Below the pieces are notes generated by a model. It had not been told where the DNA came from. It did no database searches and saw nothing but the letters and a program-made list of their open reading frames with translations. A stretch of DNA of 24,538 nt. It comes from Glaciecola sp. UBA2563. Lineage in GTDB: Bacteria > Pseudomonadota > Gammaproteobacteria > Enterobacterales > Alteromonadaceae. Made by a program: the position numbers and the translations under genes. The DNA lies in assembly GCA_002340325.1 (NCBI GenBank), contig DDLV01000122.1, positions 1-24,538 of the forward strand. Reading direction: 5' to 3'. Shown here piece after piece: positions 14,429 through 20,262 of this stretch; the stretch's first letter is position 1, and every line of letters starts with the position of its first letter.

Positions 14429-16954
14429 CTAGACGACTAAAGGCCGAGTGACGGTTAACGAATCCCTAGGGTTAATGTACAACGTACGTGGTCGATTTAA
14501 AATTATACCGTTGAATGAAGCCGCAGGCGCTTTATATACCTGCAATGCTATCGGCTCTAATAGTTCAATTGAAACGCCGGTTTGTGCTTCGGTTTTTCCT
14601 TTGTGTTTAAATTCATAGTACCGCTCTACTGCAACCGCCTGCTGCTCTCTTTCTAATTTGAGAATATCGCCGTTTGCTTTCTTCAAATCGTCATCCGTCA
14701 ATCGATATCCCGCACCAAACTGCTGAGATATTAACGCTTCAACCATATATACGCTTCCTGCCGTATGCGCTTGCCACACATGTGTTAACTCATGAATAAG
14801 CAGTCTATCTGAAAGTGACTGTTCAGAATCAATATGAATCGCATACATAGTGACAAAAGCAGCAACAGTTGGCTTCGCATCCATTATAAAATCAAGTAAT
14901 TTGCTGGATTTAGTAATGCGGACTGCATCGAGATCAATCGATGCGCCAAATACCTTAAGCGCTTCGGTGCGCTCGTGCTCATTAAGCGTTCTATAATTAC
15001 CAAAGAATTCCAAAATGATTCCAAATAGTAAGGTCACTGCTGACGCTGAAATTTTTCCGGCTTCTTTGATTAATTCAAGAGGCGCTTTACCTATCGCAAT
15101 TAAACCTTCAACCAAGCCCTGCTGGAATGCATCACGTACGCTCACAAGTATAGTTTTGAGCACTTGAAGCACATGCAATCCAGTGCCAATAAGCGCGCGC
15201 ATCAGCGTTTCGATAACACGTGCCGTTTTGCTACCAATCACTGTCAATACACTTGCCATGTTTCTGAAAATGGCGCGTACACCACGCATAAGCGTTATCG
15301 CAACTGCAGCTACCTGGCGGGCCACCGCATCCAGAATTGCATTGAGCGACTGTCCAATATCCTTAAGAGCACCAATAAAATTGCGGACGTATCGCGACAA
15401 AGTACCCGTGATCACCTGCATCATGTCAACTAGCGACTTGCCAGCAGAGAGTAGGCAAGAAGCGATGCGCGAAATAATGGCTCTGCCTGCTCGTAATGCA
15501 CTTGATAAAATTTGCGCAACACTTTGGCCTGCTCTGACAAGCTCCGCAACAATCGCGCGTGCCGCGTTTAAGCTTATTCTAAGAACGTTTACAATGAGAT
15601 CCCTAACACTGCGACCGATTGCAATATAAGCTCGAATCACCACACGAAGCGCATTTGTTGCAAGCGTTGCCATTTCTCTTAAAACCGTCAGTACAGTATT
15701 TCCCAATCTGAAAATCTCACGCAATACAGTTTCAGCCACAGCTCTTGCTTCATTGGCAAGCCACGCCAATACTTCTCTAAAAGCGCGACCAGCATTTAAA
15801 ATAGCACCTACCACACGCCTAATTGCGGTAGTCCCAGCTCGCACTACAGATTCCATCAACTGCACTGTACTGCGGCCTAAATCGAGCAAAATATCTATTA
15901 CTCGGTTGGTAATGGATACGCCAAAACGCACGGCATCCCCGACAATCTGAGCGATTTGCTTACCCGTCCTCAATAATTCTTCAATAATCGCTTTTGCTGC
16001 ATTCAATGAGATTCGCGTAATTCTGTTGATTAGCTCTTGAACCGTTCTGCCAATTGCCAGTAGATGGTTAACAAACGTTTTTATTGAATTTGCAGAAAAT
16101 GTTGCAATCGCTTGCAATATTGATGTTAATGAACGACCAATTGCTAGTAGTCTTTTTAACGTTTCTCTTATGCGCGTAGCCGTTTGCGATACTGCCCATG
16201 ACAGGATCTCAGTGACTTGCTTTCCCGCTTCAATCAATGCAGAGATAAATTTACGCAATGTACTGAGTCCTTTTCTAGCTGCATTTGCCAGAATATCGCG
16301 GACCTTTTTACCGGTTGCGACAATCGCTTCTACGAAGTCGTTGATTTTACTTTGCGACCACGACGCTACTGCTTCTATCGCCTTATCAAGGCTTTTGCCC
16401 GCTTCTTTAATCGCGTCAGCAACTGTGTTGATCGCGCCTGAGATGAAATCGCCAACCGCTTGGACGCCACCGCTTATTGCATTACCAATATCAGAAAAGA
16501 AACCATCGTTGTCACTTGGTATTGTACTTTGCCTAAGTGCTTTTCCGGCCTCAGCAAACCATTCGTTGACATCTTTCATACTGCCACCTTCAGCGAAGTA
16601 GTCTTTCATCGTGGCTTTTGCTTCTGAACGTTTCAGTCTCGAGATACCATTTATTGCAAGGCTACCTTGCCGCTTTTGCAAAAAAGACTTAACAACGCGA
16701 CGACGACTTGTTGTTGGACGTTTACTCGCCCACTTTATGACCTCATTGGCTTGACTAAGATCGTGTTGCAAAGCATGTGTCACTATGGCTTTGGTTGAAA
16801 GGTCTAAGCTTCTCAGGTTCGAACGCTCTGCACTCGCAAGTGTCGTAGAGACATCTTGTTTTTTAAAACCACTTTGATTTAAAACGTGAACGCGAGAGGT
16901 AATGGTCGAAGCACTGTTAAACTGCTTCAAGGTTGCGGTAGATAAGCCTGGCAT
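14429..16954 (-). CDS. Helical-repeat protein with C-terminal HExxH metallopeptidase-like domain
   Basis: The 841-residue product has four parts. Residues 1-145 are a basic, helical, unrecognised region. Residues 149-177 are a Gly-rich segment (DIGNAISGGVQAVGDFISGA). Residues 178-642 are sixteen 29-residue amphipathic helical repeats. Residues 643-841 include LLIHELTHVWQAHTAG, in which His721-Glu722-xx-His725 is a zinc-peptidase motif, and EREQQAVAVERYYE further on (Glu770 or Glu777 may be the third ligand). The HELTHVWQ stretch resembles the small DUF4157-type domains known from extracellular contractile injection system cargo and other toxins. That link is suggestive only, and no injection-system gene is in the window. 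There is no signal peptide. The ATG has AAGGAA about eight bases upstream. The gene is followed by the CHAT protease gene. It could be a toxin, a structural scaffold, or the protease's substrate. Confidence 0.75.
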   Translation of the reverse strand: MPGLSTATLKQFNSASTITSRVHVLNQSGFKKQDVSTTLASAERSNLRSLDLSTKAIVTHALQHDLSQANEVIKWASKRPTTSRRRVVKSFLQKRQGSLAINGISRLKRSEAKATMKDYFAEGGSMKDVNEWFAEAGKALRQSTIPSDNDGFFSDIGNAISGGVQAVGDFISGAINTVADAIKEAGKSLDKAIEAVASWSQSKINDFVEAIVATGKKVRDILANAARKGLSTLRKFISALIEAGKQVTEILSWAVSQTATRIRETLKRLLAIGRSLTSILQAIATFSANSIKTFVNHLLAIGRTVQELINRITRISLNAAKAIIEELLRTGKQIAQIVGDAVRFGVSITNRVIDILLDLGRSTVQLMESVVRAGTTAIRRVVGAILNAGRAFREVLAWLANEARAVAETVLREIFRLGNTVLTVLREMATLATNALRVVIRAYIAIGRSVRDLIVNVLRISLNAARAIVAELVRAGQSVAQILSSALRAGRAIISRIASCLLSAGKSLVDMMQVITGTLSRYVRNFIGALKDIGQSLNAILDAVARQVAAVAITLMRGVRAIFRNMASVLTVIGSKTARVIETLMRALIGTGLHVLQVLKTILVSVRDAFQQGLVEGLIAIGKAPLELIKEAGKISASAVTLLFGIILEFFGNYRTLNEHERTEALKVFGASIDLDAVRITKSSKLLDFIMDAKPTVAAFVTMYAIHIDSEQSLSDRLLIHELTHVWQAHTAGSVYMVEALISQQFGAGYRLTDDDLKKANGDILKLEREQQAVAVERYYEFKHKGKTEAQTGVSIELLEPIALQVYKAPAASFNGIILNRPRTLYINPRDSLTVTRPLVV
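15029..16423 (-). repeat. Sixteen protein-level repeats of 29 residues (87-bp periodicity)
   Basis: Residues 178-642 of the 841-residue protein fall into sixteen units of 29 residues, with one extra residue before the last. Position 9 is Gly in fifteen of sixteen, usually followed by Lys or Arg (AIGRS, EAGKQ, RTGKQ, NAGRA). Hydrophobic residues recur at positions 1, 2, 5, 6, 12, 15, 16, 19 and 27. The units diverge in sequence but show no internal insertions, which implies a regular solenoid or long amphipathic rod of paired helices. The nucleotide sequences are too diverged to be a recent DNA duplication. Confidence 0.85.
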
Positions 16955-17021
16955 AGCAATTTTCCTTTTGTGGTGATGTGCTACTAAAGGCTAGTATTTG
17001 TTTAAAATTTCGTCAATAAAA

Positions 17022-17038
17022 TGTTAATATAATTAACA
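17022..17038. promoter_or_regulatory. AT-rich perfect inverted repeat upstream of the HELTH/CHAT operon
   Basis: TGTTAAT-ATA-ATTAACA is a perfect 7-3-7 palindrome 68 bases upstream of the ATG of the helical-repeat gene, in the 270-base spacer 16955-17224. It could be an operator for a dimeric regulator or an AT-rich promoter element. No clear -35/-10 pair was found around it. Apart from this and the terminator at 17180-17213, I see nothing else in the spacer. Confidence 0.4.
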
Positions 17039-17179
17039 ATTAGGCAAGAATGCTATATTTACCGTGATATCGGGTATTTGTTGAAAGCGGTGAAAAATCT
17101 CACTAGGTGTAATAATCAGTCTATCGATGCAGAACAGACATGAAGTAACTACATTAGGTTGAATTTAAACAACAAAATT

Positions 17180-17213
17180 AGACAAGAGTGAACAATTGCG
17201 TCCACTCTTGTCT
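17180..17213 (-). terminator. Terminator of the DUF2059 gene
   Basis: A perfect 11-bp stem (AGACAAGAGTG with CACTCTTGTCT) has a 12-base loop and lies just past the stop of the DUF2059 gene. On the minus strand it is followed by TAATTTTG, a short T-rich tail. It separates this gene from the HELTH/CHAT operon downstream. Confidence 0.7.
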
Positions 17214-17224
17214 AGCAACTGACG

Positions 17225-17740
17225 TTATTGACTCTTTTCTCTGTGTGTAGCTAATTCTTCGTTCAATCGCTCGGTGATCGATTGAATTTCTGGCATGATG
17301 GCGACAACCATATTTTGTCCCATCATCATTGACTCCTGCGTGATGGTGGGCATCATTTCAACGTATGCTTGACCAGCAGGGCTTCCATAGAAATCAATGA
17401 ATGCTTCGATTTCGGTGGGAGTGAAATTTGATTTATAAATATGTGCGACTTCTGGCGCCATCTTTTCCCATGAAAGCTCTTTTCGCATGACTTCAATTAT
17501 TTGATTATTGTACTTTTCAAAGATAACCATTTCATCCGCTGAAATGTTTAATTGTTGCTGCATACCCGCAAAAACACTCTCCATTTGTAACCACATTTGA
17601 TCGACCATCTGATCTGCATCCATAAGTTCAAACAGGCGATCAAGCTGTCTCTTACCCTCTGCATCTGATGATGATTTATCGTTTGCAAATGATGTCAAAC
17701 TGACACAAACAAACAAGATTGATACTACAAAGCGTTTCAT
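17225..17740 (-). CDS. Secreted DUF2059-domain protein
   Basis: This 171-residue protein has a classical signal peptide (MKRFVVSILFVCVSLTSFA, likely cleaved before Asn20), so it should be periplasmic. The rest is the helical DUF2059 domain. Recognisable parts are LFELMDADQMVDQMW (36-50) and the signature YKSNFTPTEIEAFIDFYGSPAGQAY (about 103-127), followed by MPTITQESMMMGQ. The molecular role of DUF2059 is not known. AAGGGA lies about seven bases before the ATG. It has its own terminator and appears to be a single-gene unit, unrelated to its neighbours. The methionine-rich surface (MMPTITQESMMMGQNMVVAIMP) may simply be buried helix packing. Confidence 0.9.
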   Translation of the reverse strand: MKRFVVSILFVCVSLTSFANDKSSSDAEGKRQLDRLFELMDADQMVDQMWLQMESVFAGMQQQLNISADEMVIFEKYNNQIIEVMRKELSWEKMAPEVAHIYKSNFTPTEIEAFIDFYGSPAGQAYVEMMPTITQESMMMGQNMVVAIMPEIQSITERLNEELATHREKSQ

Positions 17741-17792
17741 ATTATTCCCTTTTTATTAAATAGCTTTATTCAATTTGAAAGTAAAAAATATC

Positions 17793-17798
17793 ATTATA
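17793..17798 (-). promoter_or_regulatory. Possible -10 element of the DUF2059 gene
   Basis: A perfect TATAAT on the minus strand sits 52 bases upstream of the ATG. No good -35 is found at 16-18 bases, so activity is uncertain. Confidence 0.3.
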
Positions 17799-17890
17799 CG
17801 GAGTGTTTAGACAACCTGTACTAAAAGCTAGATCTTTATCAGCCAGCAAGGTAAAGCAGATGTTCAACATCAACGATAAGCTTCACTATG

Positions 17891-17919
17891 AAAAAAAGTC
17901 TTTCCATCGAAAGATGGAA
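17891..17919 (-). terminator. Terminator downstream of ssb
   Basis: On the minus strand a 7-bp stem (TTCCATC/GATGGAA) with a four-base loop is followed by AGAC and seven T residues. It lies about 50 bases after the ssb stop and ends that transcript before the DUF2059 gene. Confidence 0.72.
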
Positions 17920-17970
17920 TCTCGCTGTGATATCGGACAGCTTTGTAAAAGTTGTCTAATTTGTCTTAGT

Positions 17971-18510
17971 CTAGAACGGAATATCATCATCATAGTCAAA
18001 GCTAGGTTCAGACATCTTGGGCGCTTGTTGCTGCGGCGCTTTTTGCTGAGGTGCCTGTTGCGCAGGTGCATGACTAGGCGGCGCACTTTGATAACTTGGC
18101 TGTGATTGAGGCGGCTGCTGATACCCCATGTTTTGGTTTCCTTGATAACCGCCACCCGCAGAATCGTTTCTCATACCGCCGCCAAGCATCTGCATTTGAT
18201 CAGCAATAATTTCTGTCGTGTAACGATCATTACCATTTTGGTCTTGCCACTTTCGTGTCTGTAGTTTGCCTTCAAGGTATATTTGCGAGCCGCGTTTCAG
18301 GTATTCACCCGCAATTTCAGCTAACCGTCGATACATGGTAACTTTATGCCACTCTGTGCGTTCTTGTTGCTGACCTTGCTGGTCTTTCCAACTTTCACTA
18401 GTGGCAACGCTAAGATTAACAACAGCGCCCCCATTAGGCATATATCTTACTTCTGGATCAGCACCTAAATTGCCGACAATGATTACTTTGTTTACACCTC
18501 TTGATGCCAT
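17971..18510 (-). CDS. ssb: Single-stranded DNA-binding protein
   Basis: SSB coats single-stranded DNA in replication, recombination and repair. The 179-residue protein has the OB fold at 1-110: MASRGVNKVIIVGNLGADPE, then SVATSESWKD, TEWHKVTMYRRLAEIAGEYL, and GSQIYLEGKLQTRKWQDQNG. A flexible Gly/Gln/Pro-rich linker (about 115-165) follows. The acidic tip DYDDDIPF docks partner repair proteins. AAGGA seven bases upstream sets the ATG at 18510. The gene lies downstream of the MFS gene, and the ssb-MFS-uvrA arrangement is common in this group. I find no good LexA box in its 182-base leader; the nearest half-site is ACAG near 18607. Confidence 0.97.
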   Translation of the reverse strand: MASRGVNKVIIVGNLGADPEVRYMPNGGAVVNLSVATSESWKDQQGQQQERTEWHKVTMYRRLAEIAGEYLKRGSQIYLEGKLQTRKWQDQNGNDRYTTEIIADQMQMLGGGMRNDSAGGGYQGNQNMGYQQPPQSQPSYQSAPPSHAPAQQAPQQKAPQQQAPKMSEPSFDYDDDIPF

Positions 18511-18692
18511 GATATGTCCTTTTTATTCGCGCAACGCTTTTTCAGATTGGCGATGCTTCTTATATTCTAGTTTTTATTAAGTGTATTACGATTTGTGCAC
18601 TATATACAGGCGATAACACCCACAAATGCGCGATTTATTTTTAAAAGGTTGGAAAATAATAGAATTTATTTCTTAAAGTGAAAACTGTCCAG

Positions 18693-20096
18693 TTAGTCAG
18701 AATTATTATTACTGAACAATCGATCAATATACCCTTTCGCTTCTCTAACATCAAAACGATTAACATCCGCTTTTATTAGGACAAGTTTTCCTGGCAAATC
18801 TGCAGAGACTTCCTTTACACCATTTAATTTCGACAGTTTTTCAAGTAAGTTTTCGAGCACATCGTCTTCAAGCTCATGTTGTTTTATATCGATTGACAAC
18901 AGCTTTATGTTCTCTAATTTAGCAAGTCCTCTTGCGAGCAAACTAATGATAAAAATTATGATTAAACACAAATAAAAACCCGTATTTGTGGATTCAAAAC
19001 TGCTAAAAATTCCGCCTAACGTTCCACCTAGGAATGCACCGAAAAATTGAAAACTAGCGTAGATCCCCATTGCACTGCCCTTTTGCTCCTTTGGGGCAAT
19101 TGTTGAAACCATGGCAGGCATCTTGGCCTCGAGATAATTAAATCCACTGAAAAATACAACGCCAGCAATAACAAGATAAAAGTAATTCGGCTGCTGCGTA
19201 AAAATGACAAATGCGATTGCCATCAACAGCGTTGATAGACTAAATAAGTTGCTGATGGTGAGTTTGTTGCTTAACCGCATTAAAACGACTAAACCCAAAA
19301 TAGATGAACATAGCACCATTAAATAAGCTTCGTAGTGTCTATTTAATGCCATCCCCAAATCAATTAACTGGACAGGTACATAGATAAAAAACATTGTAAT
19401 GAGCAAATGAATACTGAGCACCATAATGTTCAGGCGCACCAACAAAGGATTTTTTATTAACGCTGGCAATTGCGAAGCTTTGGGCAAATTACTTACCGCA
19501 CTATTTTCTTCACTATCCGGCGTATTTAAAGAGGTATTTGGTACACCAAAATGTACAATCGGAAAGCACAAGAGCGCTAGTCCTGCCGTAAATAGAAATA
19601 TCCCTTGAAGGCCGATAGCGCTGACTAATACTGGTCCTAGTAACAACGCCAAGTAAAAGGAAAAACCAATGGAAACACCGATAATCGCCATTACCTTTGC
19701 TCGTTGCGATTCTCTAGTTGTATCTGCCGCAAGCGCCATAACTGCACCTGCAATAGCCCCAGCGCCTTGCAGCAACCTCCCAGCTGTCATCATGACCAAC
19801 GAGTCAGCTAGTCCAGCAATCAAACTGCCTATACCAAACAAAGATAACCCAATGTATATAATGGGTTTTCGCCCCCATTTGTCAGAAAGTATGCCGAAGG
19901 GAATTTGTAAAATGGCTTGGGTAAGCCCATAACCACCAATTGCAATACCGATGAGTAGCGGTGAATAGTCTGGATAATCTTTGGCGGCTACTGCAATCAC
20001 AGGAATTACCATGAACAAGCCAAGCATTCTGCATATGTATACAGATGCGAGACTGATACCAGTTCTTAGTTCTGAGGGGTGTAGTGATTGCTGCAT
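18693..20096 (-). CDS. MFS transporter with a cytoplasmic C-terminal domain (YajR-like)
   Basis: This is a major facilitator superfamily inner-membrane transporter, of the proton-driven drug-efflux type. It has about twelve hydrophobic segments, the motif-A loop GILSDKWGRKP between helices 2 and 3, RLLQGAGAIAGAVMALAAD in helix 4, and a central cytoplasmic loop (NTSLNTPDSEENSAVSN). After the last helix, about 70 residues remain (ELEDDVLENLLEKLSKL, GVKEVSADLPGKLVLIKADV), resembling the ferredoxin-like YAM domain of E. coli YajR. The substrate is unknown. A GTG at 20105 is also in frame, but the ATG at 20096 (MQQSLHPSELRTG) better matches the family start. Neither has a strong ribosome site. It is divergent from uvrA. 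Confidence 0.9.
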   Translation of the reverse strand: MQQSLHPSELRTGISLASVYICRMLGLFMVIPVIAVAAKDYPDYSPLLIGIAIGGYGLTQAILQIPFGILSDKWGRKPIIYIGLSLFGIGSLIAGLADSLVMMTAGRLLQGAGAIAGAVMALAADTTRESQRAKVMAIIGVSIGFSFYLALLLGPVLVSAIGLQGIFLFTAGLALLCFPIVHFGVPNTSLNTPDSEENSAVSNLPKASQLPALIKNPLLVRLNIMVLSIHLLITMFFIYVPVQLIDLGMALNRHYEAYLMVLCSSILGLVVLMRLSNKLTISNLFSLSTLLMAIAFVIFTQQPNYFYLVIAGVVFFSGFNYLEAKMPAMVSTIAPKEQKGSAMGIYASFQFFGAFLGGTLGGIFSSFESTNTGFYLCLIIIFIISLLARGLAKLENIKLLSIDIKQHELEDDVLENLLEKLSKLNGVKEVSADLPGKLVLIKADVNRFDVREAKGYIDRLFSNNNSD

Positions 20097-20262
20097 GATC
20101 TGCACTGCTTCGAGTACTGCTTCCTTGTGAGCGCAAAGTGTAAAGGTTTTATTCGCAAATGATAAGTAGAAATTCAGTTTTGCCTTTGTGTGATCCTCCC
20201 TTTCAATTTAATACTATGCGATAATATCTGATTCGCTTTCTCCTCACCTTTTGACAGGATTT

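Noticed and set aside
15029..16423. 87-bp periodic sequence as a possible CRISPR array or minisatellite
   Set aside because: The period is conserved at the protein level only. The DNA units are diverged and there are no repeat/spacer alternations.
15164..16601. Several plus-strand open frames (up to 148 codons) opposite the helical-repeat gene
   Set aside because: They are shadows of the repetitive minus-strand coding sequence, which lacks plus-strand stops by composition. They have no ribosome sites and no protein-like patterns.
17803..18105. Plus-strand frame of 100 codons overlapping the 3' end of ssb
   Set aside because: It is antisense to the Gln/Pro-rich ssb tail, contains the ssb terminator hairpin, and has a low-complexity Arg/Leu product.
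18595..18612. Half-palindrome ending in ATATACAG in the ssb leader as a LexA site
   Set aside because: Only the right half matches. The left arm reads TGTG instead of CTGT at the required spacing.
20106..20262. Search for a LexA box between the MFS gene and uvrA
   Set aside because: No CTG-N10-CAG match was found. The CAG trinucleotides near 20176 and 20257 lack a CTG partner at the right distance.
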